From the NCBI GenBank assembly GCA_022036555.1, contig CM039126.1, positions 29,290,025 through 29,354,024 of the forward strand: a DNA stretch of 64,000 nucleotides. Direction: 5' to 3'. The position numbers and the translations under genes are program-made. The stretch comes from Microstegium vimineum (Eukaryota; Streptophyta; Magnoliopsida; Poales; Poaceae). This document shows positions 34,000 through 43,603 of the stretch, piece after piece. Below the pieces are notes generated by a model. That model was given only the letters and a program-made list of their open reading frames with translations, ran no database searches and was not told where the DNA came from. Each line of letters begins with the position of its first letter. Positions within the stretch are counted from its first letter, which is position 1.

Positions 34000-36793
34000 T
34001 GTGACACCCTATGTCAAGCTTGCATTAGGATCATCATTAACCATTAAGAACAAGCATTTCATTGCATTCATGTTTGCATATGCTATCATTTCATGTGTGT
34101 GTTTATATGTTTTGAAACTAGAATTAAATAGGTGTTTGTGCTCTATCTTGTGATCAATCTGTTTAGCTAAACCTTGTTATGCTTAGAGTAAAGTATGGTT
34201 TGCTTTATGTTTGTTTACCCTGCTTAATTTATCTGTTAAAGAAGTAAAGTAATTCTTTTCCTAATTAGCTTAAATAAGTTTTTAATCCTCGCTGCGTCAC
34301 ACCGCCGTGCTGCACCGCCACCGCACGCCGCCAACCACTTTCACGGTCGCAATAGTTCAACCGACTCCACCAGTGGATGCGCGTCATCATCCCGAGCCTA
34401 GCACACCCAACCCCACCACCGGAGACCTCACTGTTGGCGAGAACACGCTGGTCAGCACCGCCCTCTGATTCCCTGCACGTCAACAGACAGACCTCGAGTA
34501 ACCGAGGGTCCTGCCTGTCAGTCGCCCCGCACGCCTCTGCTTGTATCAAGCCGGTTTCCGAAATGAACTTCGTTTCCTATTTTCAGTAATGTGTTAATGC
34601 TTGTTTAATTTATATCTAGAGTTTGGTAAATCCAAAAGTGGTGAACTTAATTTTGTTAGACTCTATATGTTATGATCTTGCGGTTAAAAATATAAAAATG
34701 ATTTTTGGAGAATGTCTTCAGTACTAATGTTTAATTAGTTGTTTCCTTCTTATATCAAAGTTAATTGTGTTCCTACTTAAAATGGTCAAATAAAAATGTG
34801 AGGTTTTTATGTTAGCTCTGTTATCCTGTGTAGCAGCTAGGAAATATATATAACATGCCATGTTTCTGTGTAAGTTTTATTTATCATCTATTAAAATGTG
34901 TTTCTGCTGTTTTCTTAGATTCTTTCCTGTGGTAAATATGTGCACGTATAAATCATGGAACCTTCTTGATAAATATGTTTTTTAAGTGTAGTTTCTGCTA
35001 AAAATAAGTTATAGCATGCTTTACCTTGTTAGCTAGTAGCTCTAGTTCTAAGTGGCTTTGTGTCAGTTCTTTTGTTAAATGCTTAGAATCTCTTTTAGTG
35101 TGCTAAATCTTGTTCAAGCATCATCCCTGCATCATCAAGTTACTTATTTATGCATTACAATCATTTAGGATCCGTGGAGGAACACCAGGAGCCGACTCCA
35201 GAGACCGAAGTCCAGGAGGTACAGGAGCTAAACGAGGAGTACCACGAGCTCGACACTAACCTCCCCGAGTGCCCTGACCACCAGCCCTCCAAATTCTCTC
35301 AAGGCAAGCTCCGGAGCATTCTTAAGCCTCCCAATATTTACAATTAATCTACTTGAGTATTTTATACTATGATGCATTAGGTGACAGGAGTTGTTTGAAT
35401 CCCAATTGATGCATTACCTTCCTTGATTATTGTTTTACCTACCTTGTTACCCTGTTAATAAAAGTAAAAGCAACCGCTTAGCCTGCTTAGAGTAAATGGT
35501 TACATTTATATTTATGTTTCGTATTATCCCTTGGGGGTAATACTATCACGGTTGGCTATATTTGCTATCGTGGAAAGAACCAATGGTAGTAATGAAATGC
35601 GGTCAACTGGAAGGCAAGTGCACCAAGTGGTTTAGACTTGGGGGCAGTCCGTCATTTGGATCGTATAGGTTTGTACACGATGGTGGCCCTCTTACATATT
35701 TGAATGCGCCCTTTCACATAGGGGCCGTTGTGAGTATCGACCCCGAAGCCGAGTAAACACTGTCCGGGCCGGCGCTCAATCTATTGTGAGCACCCTCTAG
35801 TTTGTAGATACGATCTGCCCCGTGGTGGCCAACTGATTTCTACAATTGGGTGGACCAATGCGAGCCCGCGACGGTACCACCTGGACTTTGTTGAGCGATA
35901 ACCCAATGCATGGACCCGATGAGGAAAGTGTGGGCGTGTGTTAAAGGTAATCTTGTCAGCTGGTTGTATATCGATTCGAATTGCCGCCCCCACTGGATAT
36001 GGGGGATTATGCTGAGCTTCACCACAGTACAACTCCATGTGACATCGTAATGGTTCTACTAAAATATTGATGAAGGAACTGGATATATGTTATTATATTG
36101 TTTGAGTAGATCAATTGTGTGCTCTAGTACAGGTGCAATAACTTAGAGATAATTAGTAGGATAAAAGATGACTGCTCATCTAATCATTAAAGTAAACTCC
36201 TTTAATTAAGCATTTCTGCAAAGTAAAGCTTACCCAACTCCAGATACAGCCATGCATATCCTTGGAGTCTTTATTTTCAGTTAGACGGGTAAGTCTAGCT
36301 GAGTACCTTTCCGTACTCAGGGTTTATCCCGTTTGTTGCAGATGGCCAAGTATACTTCGGCTATTGTAAGCACTGTCTCTATCCTTTCGAAGGAGAAGAG
36401 GATTAGGCCTTGGGCAAGGTCTTCTATGAGCTCATCTTTTGCTGTTGTCGGACATGACCTCGTGGGCACCCCTACCTTTTAATGATTTTAGTGTGGAGTA
36501 AAACTTCGGGTTCAAAGTTTCAAACAATGTCTTATTCAGCCACATGTGTTGTGGCATAAGTACTACTTTTATTTGGAACAAAGTGTTGTAATAACTTTAT
36601 TCGTACTTCAAGTATTTTCGGTTTATTTGTGGCTCGTTCGAATGTGCATACCTTAGTTTGCGCGATCCTCAATTGTTAGAAATCCTTCGAGATTTCCGGA
36701 CTATCGGGATTATATGGGCTCAAGTGTTTTAAGTGGCAGTTAGATCAACTACTTTGGTACTTGATCTCTTATAATTTGGACGGTTCCGTCACA
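34000..36793 (+). mobile_element. Ty3 solo LTR in Athila A RT, 2794 bp, TSD CTTTC
   Basis: Starts TGTGACACCC, ends CCGTCACA, with CTTTC at 33995-33999 and 36794-36798. Termini, the 'ggctatatttgctatcgtgga' block (about 35553), the 'ctgagtacctttccgtactcagg' block (36299) and the C-terminal region resemble the Tekay LTR at 43604-48504, so it is a related but distinct family. It shows a GC-rich leader (34290-34570), an AT-rich tract and a conserved exon at 35169-35347. No internal domain. It falls between two conserved RT motifs, so it killed Athila A pol. Confidence 0.92.
35169..35347 (+). other. Conserved LTR exon with LPECP peptide (solo LTR copy)
   Basis: After the acceptor-like TTTAG a frame reads GSVEEHQEPTPETEVQEVQE, continues acidic, and contains LPECPDHQPSKFSQGKLRSI before a TAA at 35345-35347. 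The same phase, acidic lead-in and closing motif occur in the Tekay LTR at 46791-46981. Shared coding between LTRs that differ much in DNA suggests selection on a peptide; no function is known to me. Confidence 0.5.
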
Positions 36794-37040
36794 CTTTCTT
36801 TGTAGCCTTATTAAGTTTTCGGTAATCTATACACATTCTCTAACCCATGATGGTTTGTTGAGGGATCAACTCGTTCTTGTCATTTCGAACGACCGTCATA
36901 CCTCCCTTCTTAGGCACTACTTGCACAGGGCTAACCCATTCACTATGAGGAACGGGGTAGATGATTCCTGCGTGCAAAAGTATCAAGACCTCCTTCTTCA
37001 CTACTTCTATCATCGCATTATTCAGTCTGCGTTGAGGTTC

Positions 37041-38780
37041 TCAAGAAGGAAGAGCCTCAGGTTCTATAGGAATGCGATGTGTGCAAAGAGCGGGACTGAT
37101 GCCCTTGAGATCTTGAAGAGAATAGCCTAAGACTGATTGATGCTTTTCTAAGATAGTGAGGAGATTAAAGGACTCTTCAGGAGAGACTTTGTCGCTTATG
37201 ATCACAGGTGCCTCACGATCGTTATTTAGAAAGGCGTATCTTAAACCAGCTAGAAGGGGTTTAAGTTCTATAGAGGGTTTAGTTGGGGGTTCAGATTTCT
37301 CCAGATCTATGGGTTTTTCTAGATCGTCTTCTTCCTGGATGAAATCTTCGGCTTCTTCTAGATCAGGATGAGATGATTCTAGGAGAGATGCAACCATCAC
37401 TTCCTCTATGGGGTCAGATTCTGGGAGCGATTCCTTCATGGTGTTTATGGAGTTGGTAAGCAGAATCGAGAGTTTGATATTACTCCCAAGATGACCCTTA
37501 AGGATTCCATCAAGAGATACATCAAGAAATACATCAAATATGAAGAAATTCAAGAGGATATTGACTTTGTTAATTAGCATAGGAATGGTCTGTGCGATCC
37601 CACAACTCTCAATCAATTGTCCTGAAGGAAGCTTCAAGAACTTATTGGTTGGAGTCAGATTTACATTACCTAGGAGAGCATTAGCTAATGAATTAGACAT
37701 AATGCTAACTCCTATGGTAGGATCATAAAGAGAGTCTAACTTTGCTCTATTGATTTGACAAGGAATGGTTGTGGAGGAAGAAATAATTCGAATTGGCTTG
37801 AATGAAGATTCGACCTCTTCTAACCACTCATTGCTCATGATAGAAGCTAGCTCTTGAACCATCTCCTGGAGGTAAGCTTCCTCTATGCGACCAGGAATGT
37901 GAAGGTTCAGAGCTTTCCGAGCAGCACACTTCTTTTGCACAGATTGATTCATGGCATTTCTGAAGTCGGAAAATAAATTAGCCTCGATATCAAGAGGAAA
38001 TTCCAAGGGTTGAATTTCTTCTTCCCTTGGTGGTTCAGGTTCGATAGCAGGATCTTGGGATTTAGAAGGAAGAGTTTCGGCTATCGATGTTGTTTCTAGT
38101 CTGGGGTCTGCTTTTTGTTCTTCCGTGGGTCCTTCATAGAAAACATTAGTATAGGGTGTGTTTTCAAGAATCTTTGTTAGAAGACTCTTCCCTGCACTAA
38201 TGGGTAAACTCAGGAAGGCTCCCCCGGAAGACATTTCAAGAAGCTGTGCGGAATCTTTGCTAAGACTGCCATAAAAATGTTGTAACATTGTAGGCTCGGT
38301 TATAGCAAGATCAGGGCCTGAAGATGCTAGATCTACAAGACGGGCCCATGCTGCACCTAGAGGTTCTTTCTCTTTTTGTGAGAAGTTGATGACCTCTTTT
38401 CGAAGACGAATAACATGGGGAATAGGGAAGAAAGCTAAGAAGAATTTTGATTGCAAGTTTTGCCATTCTCCCTTTGCACTATCTACATGGCGAGCGTACC
38501 ATCGTTTGGCTAGTCCCGTCAAAGAGAACAGAAATAGCTTCCACTTAAGGGTACCTTGCCTCATCCCTTGGATTTGGACACATGAAGAAAGTTGTTCAAA
38601 GTCACATAGGTGAGTGTAAGGATTATCATCTTTGTCCCCAGAAAATGGTTTATCCTGAACCATCGCTATGAAACTCGGGCAAAGCTCATAACGAACGACC
38701 AAAATGGCCTGAGATGATTTAGGTGGCTCCAAACTAGCACCCGTTGGAGCACCATACTCGAAAAATGGTGTTTGATCCAT
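37041..38780 (-). CDS. Athila A gag with protease-like tail, 579 codons
   Basis: An uninterrupted frame from ATG 38780 (MDQTPFFEYGAPTGAS) to a TGA at 37041. The N-terminal half is the retrotransposon gag domain (residues 60-170: MVQDKPFSGDKDDNPYTHL, WKLFLFSLTGLAKRWYARH), forming the particle shell. After an acidic linker (residues 215-260) comes a protease-like section (CQINRAKLDSLYDPTIGVSI, about residues 345-365) in which the expected D(S/T)G triad reads DPTIG; it may be a lineage trait or a loss. RT follows in the same frame after the single stop. Helices rich in Glu/Asp close the gag (450-500). No CCHC knuckle seen. The best-preserved retroelement ORF in the window. Confidence 0.85.
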   Translation of the reverse strand: MDQTPFFEYGAPTGASLEPPKSSQAILVVRYELCPSFIAMVQDKPFSGDKDDNPYTHLCDFEQLSSCVQIQGMRQGTLKWKLFLFSLTGLAKRWYARHVDSAKGEWQNLQSKFFLAFFPIPHVIRLRKEVINFSQKEKEPLGAAWARLVDLASSGPDLAITEPTMLQHFYGSLSKDSAQLLEMSSGGAFLSLPISAGKSLLTKILENTPYTNVFYEGPTEEQKADPRLETTSIAETLPSKSQDPAIEPEPPREEEIQPLEFPLDIEANLFSDFRNAMNQSVQKKCAARKALNLHIPGRIEEAYLQEMVQELASIMSNEWLEEVESSFKPIRIISSSTTIPCQINRAKLDSLYDPTIGVSIMSNSLANALLGNVNLTPTNKFLKLPSGQLIESCGIAQTIPMLINKVNILLNFFIFDVFLDVSLDGILKGHLGSNIKLSILLTNSINTMKESLPESDPIEEVMVASLLESSHPDLEEAEDFIQEEDDLEKPIDLEKSEPPTKPSIELKPLLAGLRYAFLNNDREAPVIISDKVSPEESFNLLTILEKHQSVLGYSLQDLKGISPALCTHRIPIEPEALPS

Positions 38781-38851
38781 TGTATGTGGAAGGAAATGAT
38801 GAAATCAAACAAAGATAAAATAGGACCAAAGGATACTAGTTAAGACAGCTA

Positions 38852-38873
38852 CCGTTCCCCGACAACGGCGCCA
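38852..38873 (-). promoter_or_regulatory. Athila A primer-binding site
   Basis: The minus strand reads TGGCGCCGTTGTCGGGGAAC just after the 5' LTR (7-base spacer), the Asp-tRNA-type site usual for Athila/Tat elements. Confidence 0.85.
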
Positions 38874-38880
38874 GAAAGCT

Positions 38881-41319
38881 TGTTGACACCAAAGATGGTA
38901 AACGGCTAAAAGACCGCAAGCCTACGGTTGTCATGTGTAGCTTTCACCGGGAGTATTCCAGGTATCATATTTTCCACAGGGAACGAGAAGTGAGTTAACT
39001 AGGAAGATGGATATGTCCTATGATGCATCAAGGGAGACTATGATAACTGGGTTGAGAGGTTCAATATAGCAAAGATATCTAACAAGGTAAAGCTGGTTAT
39101 ACTGGCTTTATCAGCCCTTCTCTTGGAGGAGGCGATGGGATAGATCAGAAAGAGGAAAAAACTTTAACCAGACCACGCCATCATGTTGTATTGAGGCCCT
39201 ACCTTTTAAGAACTTATCTTACACACATGGTGGAATACGAGGACTAGATAGGGTTGTCACCTCCTACTAGCTACCACAAACAATCCGTGCGATAAGCGGT
39301 TTACAAAGGCAAGATTAAGTTTATACACCACGTCTACACTAATCTTACTACTTTAACCTTGGCCTAAGATTAAAGCACTTTACTCAGAGCAAAGCGATGA
39401 ACAAGCGTGAAAAGATGTATAACAGCTAAACCAGATTTAGAATATTAAATGCTATAAAGAACTCAGAAGAAGTGATGACGACCCGTAGGGTTCGAAGTTC
39501 GATCTTTCGATGAGAGTTGGTGGATAACTCGATTTGTGGAGGGAGATGACGTTCACGGCTCGACTACAACCGTCCAAGGACGCTGCGCCTTAGCAACCGA
39601 TACACCACCTCCGATGGCTGCCGTGATCTTGCGGCGCGACAACCAGCCACTAGGGCTCCCGTCCTGCAAGCAATCGAAGAACCAGCAAGAACAAGATGAA
39701 CAAGCACTCAATTGCAAGATGAATATGAAGGTTTCAATCTGAGAACACAATATGGTGAGGTTCTGATGACAATCAGACGGACGGTTGATCCAACACGCGC
39801 GCTGAAAGGCGGTAGCAATAGCTAACTCGACGAAACAAAACCTAAACTGTTTGTGGCGGCTCTAAAGACTTATAAGGAGTTGGGAGGACGACCACAAGGG
39901 TGTTGGGGTCGTTCTCCAACCCTAGGACGCGTCCCTAATGGACCCAACTTGATACATGGGCCACAGGCCCAAAATAAGGTGACGCAGCACCGGTGGACAG
40001 AAAAGGTCTCGGTACAAAAACGATGACTCTGGACGCATCTGATAAGTTATAGCCATGCTTCTGGAACCGTTGGAAAGTAGACTTGATAAGCTTTCCAAAG
40101 AGTGTGAGAATGTCCCAATTGGAGTCCGTATGAAGTCGTGGCATCCATCACAAGTTGGTGCTGTCCTGCAGTCCAAATCCAGCTAGCGCCCATCCCGTGT
40201 CCCGCTGATCCTCTCCATTGTTCCTGAGCAAAACAAGAGTGCACGTGTCTCCATTGTCTAAATATAATGGACAAGAGTTTGAGAATAAACTTACTTGATG
40301 ATTGAGTTCACGGGCACGAGCACGAGTAATAGGACCAAGTGGTGCTGGAGATGGTTTTGGTGTGGTGTTGATGTCCTCATCAAGAAGTCACTTACAAGTG
40401 CTGAACTTACAAGAGACTCGCATCCGCTGAGGAAGAACTCCGGAGAAGATTCCCGACAGGCCTGGGGCTTTCTCCAGAAGATTTACCTCACTCTCCTCCT
40501 ACGAGCATAGCACTACTACAGAGCTCCGCTAAGATACTAAGGAGTAGTATTTCTCCAATGAGGCATGAATGATAAGAGAGCTCTAGGGGGCTATTTATAG
40601 CTAGAGGTGGAGTAGGGGCTACTCTAATGCCATGTCAGCGATCCGCGTCACCTTCATCAGCCACCGTAGGATCAAACCGACCTCTAAACCGCCTTAGGAT
40701 TGATGGTAGTGATATTCAGCATGCGTTTCAGCATGTGGGGGTCACTGGGCTCTGCACCGACCTAGGGCGAGGTCGGCCGACCCCCCTATGGCCTGTGGTC
40801 CCTTCCTTGATCTTCTAGAAGGTGTGCCACTGGTCAGGGACCAAGTGGGGGGCTGGTGGTCCCTTCCTTGATCTTCGGTCGACCTCCTCATGGGGTGTCT
40901 GGCCCACCTCTGCCTTATGGATGCTGGTCCCACTTGTCATATGCGTTGGGTGTTTGTTCTGAGATGATTGTCACGTTAATCTCCTTGATGTCGGCCCATG
41001 GATCCTCGTGCTTTGATCTAGAACCAGGGAGAGGTAGCACAGAGTGGATCCAAGGGTGCAAGATCACTTGGTAAGGTGTTACTTGGATCATGGGGGCATG
41101 GGAGGCCTAGTGGCCCCACAGGGAGGTCGGTCGACTCCCTGAGTGGGCCCACTAGCTCCCAAATGCCCCCATTTGTCATTACTTGCACTCAAATATTCAA
41201 GGGACATGTGGAACTAATTATTGGATAAAATGTGCTCATGTTATGCTTGCCTTTGTTCAATTTTGAGGATGTTGATGGTATTTTGATAGCGACAAAAAGG
41301 GTTATTCTCACCGTCAACA
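38881..41319 (-). mobile_element. Athila A 5' LTR, 2439 bp, enlarged by a nested insertion
   Basis: Same termini as the 3' LTR. It differs by the 910-bp insertion at 39473-40382 plus one AGAAG copy, and by scattered base changes and a small rearrangement near 40850-40880, where 'cccttccttgatcttc' is repeated. TATA (minus TATAAATA) at 40592-40599; TCGGCCGA at 40773-40780, about 175 bases upstream of it in U3. Confidence 0.9.
39473..40382. mobile_element. Solo LTR of another element, 910 bp, TSD AGAAG
   Basis: TGATGACGACC at the left and GTCCTCATCA at the right (TG...CA with TGATGA/TCATCA ends). AGAAG occurs at 39468-39472 and 40383-40387, and the element is absent from the partner LTR at 27065-28588, which gives the empty site. 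On the minus strand the first bases read a protein-like tail (PAPLGPITRARARELNHQV, about 40350-40290), like the C-terminal end found downstream of pol in some grass Ty3 proteins. Family not named. Confidence 0.85.
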
Positions 41320-42036
41320 GGCGGTAGTCCCTTTTGGTAGGATGTTGTTTTGGCAACAAGATAGGAACAGAAGTGTGACTCTGGTCTGGCGCTTGCTCTT
41401 GGATCCAACTAGAGTGCCCCATAGCGTTGTGCTATCCTAGGGCACTGCTGTTGGGGACAGTAACTGATCCTGGTCCATCCCTACCTTCAACCTTGGTGGC
41501 CAATTTGTTGGCCAAGAACCAAGTGATGAAGACCCCATTCCACCTAATGGCAACCCACATCCGGTTCATGGTGCCCTATTGGCTGGCAACCAAAACAACT
41601 TTCAGAACTGGCTCCATGATCATGTTGGGGCCGGTGCACAAGGGTTGGGGGATGTGGGCATCAATGAACTGATCATGCAAGAGATTAATGCAGAGGTCAA
41701 TGCTGCTCAAGAGAAAATTTAGAATGATGAGGCCCAGAATGCTGACATTGGTGAGGACTTGATCCCTCAGCACCCGGATCCGACACAGTCTCGATTACTA
41801 TTGATCAGTCTGGAAGTATGGCCAGCTTTCTAAGATATACTGGGTCGGACATTCCTCTTACCCGATCAGAGGTTAATGCAATAGTAGCTCAGAGGTTAGA
41901 GAATGGCAGTAACTCTTCTGATGACTCGTGGGTGGTTGCCTCGAACAGCATCAACGAGCCTTCCTTGAAGCGCAGAAGGTTGGCGCCAGGAAGCACTAAA
42001 GTAGGAACCTCAGGTAACTCTTCTGATCATGTTTGA
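41320..42036 (+). pseudogene. DUF4283/zinc-knuckle-type retroelement ORF, 3' part
   Basis: Begins with the second GGCGG copy and continues the ORF cut at 27064: pieces read FGRMLFWQQDRNRSVTLV, AVGDSN, WSIPTFNLGGQF and PIPPNGNPHPVHGALLAGNQ. These match the recurrent linker of grass unclassified retrotransposon proteins. Stops at several places; last frame MASFLRYTGSDIPLTRSEVN to a TGA at 42034. 42037-42230 after it shows no gene. Confidence 0.55.
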
Positions 42037-43603
42037 GCTCTATTTATACTATGTTGGTCTACTATGTTAATTTACAGATTGCCAGGTGCATGATGATAAA
42101 GGATGATGGGAAAGCGAGATGACAGTGGCAATTGATGACAGTGGCAGGCCTCTTTTGTTTTCTGTGTTCGTCTGCATAGTGTTAGTCTTACTAGTCTAGT
42201 TGTTATATATGCTGTTAGGTTATACATGGTTGTTGGCACCAAGAATGATACACCTTTATATAACTAAAATTATGTAAACAACCTGAGGATCAAGGATAAA
42301 CAATCATCTCATGAGCATACTTTATAAAATAATAAGTTCCACATGTCCATGAAGTATGTCATTGTAGGATTGAACAAATGGAGCAATGGAGAGACAGTGG
42401 GACCCACATAGGGGGTCGGCCGACCTCCTATAGGGCCCACTAACTCTCCCCTCTGGCCATAATCCAGGAGAAGCACCTCTAAGTGAATCTCAACCCTCAG
42501 ATCACTCTATGTTTTCTCCCAACGACTCACATGCAACTCACATGGATCCATGGGCTCACATAAAGGAGATCAACGTAACAAAACAACTTAAAAGAACCAA
42601 CCTAGCCAGATGAAAAGTGGGGACACCTTCTGGAAGGTTCAGTTGGGCCCAGACCTCTATAGGGGGGTCTGCCGACCTCCCACTAGGGGCTCGAACCCTC
42701 GACTTGGTGCCTGACCAGTGGGGCATGTTCTAGAAGACTAATGCAGGGCCCACAGGCCATAGGGGGGGTTGGCCGATCTCCCCCTAGGTCGGTGTTGCGC
42801 CTGGTGACTCTCTACACATTAAACACATGTTGAAGATCAAGACCATCCACTCTAAGTCGGTTTAGAGGCGGTTGATCCAAGGGTGGAGATTTGAAGCTTC
42901 CTAGATCGATGACATGGTGGTGGAGTAGCCCCTACTCCACCTCCCACTATGAATAGAGGCTCATACCGCCCTCTCTAAACATGATGTAATCCATACAAGC
43001 CACTCTTGTTCACAAGTGGAGATTAGTCTAGTGGTGTTCTCTAGTGTGGGAGTTAGATTTGAGTTGAGCTTCGCTTGGGATCTCCAAAGTTGTCTTCCTG
43101 AAGAATCTGGTATAAGCTCTTGTATCTTTTCTCTTTTGTAAGACTTTACTTATCTATGCAATATTCCTTCTTTACTTTACTTAGTCTTTACGTTGTGCAA
43201 TATTATACTTGTTATAGTATTGTTGTGTTTCATCTTGTCATTTAGTTGTTATAAACTAGATTGAGATCTTTGTGGCCATTCCTGTATGCGATCATCGCCT
43301 GTTATAGGGTACTTTAATTGTTGTATACATGATTAGAGTAGTGAGAGTAGGTGTAAGCGTGGTTCTTATACTTAATCTTGCCTTTAGTTATCGCTTGTTG
43401 CATGGATTGTTTGTGGTAGCTAGCAAGAGACTGACAACCTTGTTTAGTCTTTGTATTCCACCACATGTTCTTAGGAAAGTTCTTAAAAGGTAACGCCCCC
43501 GTAAATAGAGAGCGCGGTCCGGTAGGAGTTTTGTCCTCCTAGTGATCTATCATCTCGCTTAGCATACTTGTAGTGAGGAATCAATCGATGTTTGTCTCAA
43601 TTG

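Larger units (their letters stand above)
31582..37040 (-). pseudogene. Athila A pol: reverse transcriptase, RNase H, integrase (broken)
   Basis: RT begins at 37040 in frame after the gag stop and is cut at YRKLNKATKK by the solo LTR at 34000-36793. It resumes DHFPLPFIDEMLERL with the catalytic FMDDF box (33755-33741). RNase H covers about 33340-32960 (MCDASDYAVG, TDHVALKYLL). Integrase has the HHCC zinc part (ERCHGAEYGGHYGAF ... CARC, 32690-32551) and core Asp residues in WGIDYMGPF and VISDRG. Stops occur after CARC and after ATPYHP, the latter consistent with a CAA-to-TAA change. Pol ends with a TAG at 31582-31584. It would copy and insert the element; as it stands it cannot. Confidence 0.9.
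27065..41319 (-). mobile_element. Complete Athila-type Ty3 element ('Athila A'), TSD GGCGG
   Basis: Starts TGTTGACACC (27065) and ends CCGTCAACA (41319), flanked by GGCGG at 27060-27064 and 41320-41324. Minus orientation: 5' LTR 41319-38881, primer site 38873-38852, gag/protease 38780-37041, RT-RNase H-integrase 37040-31582, an extra 3' ORF 31122-30350, and 3' LTR 28588-27065. It was later hit by two solo-LTR insertions (34000-36793 in RT, 39473-40382 in the 5' LTR). Without them it is about 10.5 kb. The lineage call rests on the Asp-tRNA-type primer site and the FMDDF reverse transcriptase box. Confidence 0.92.

Noticed and set aside
37041..37371. Plus-strand ORFs in the Athila gag region
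   Set aside because: Shadows of the 579-codon minus-strand gag frame.
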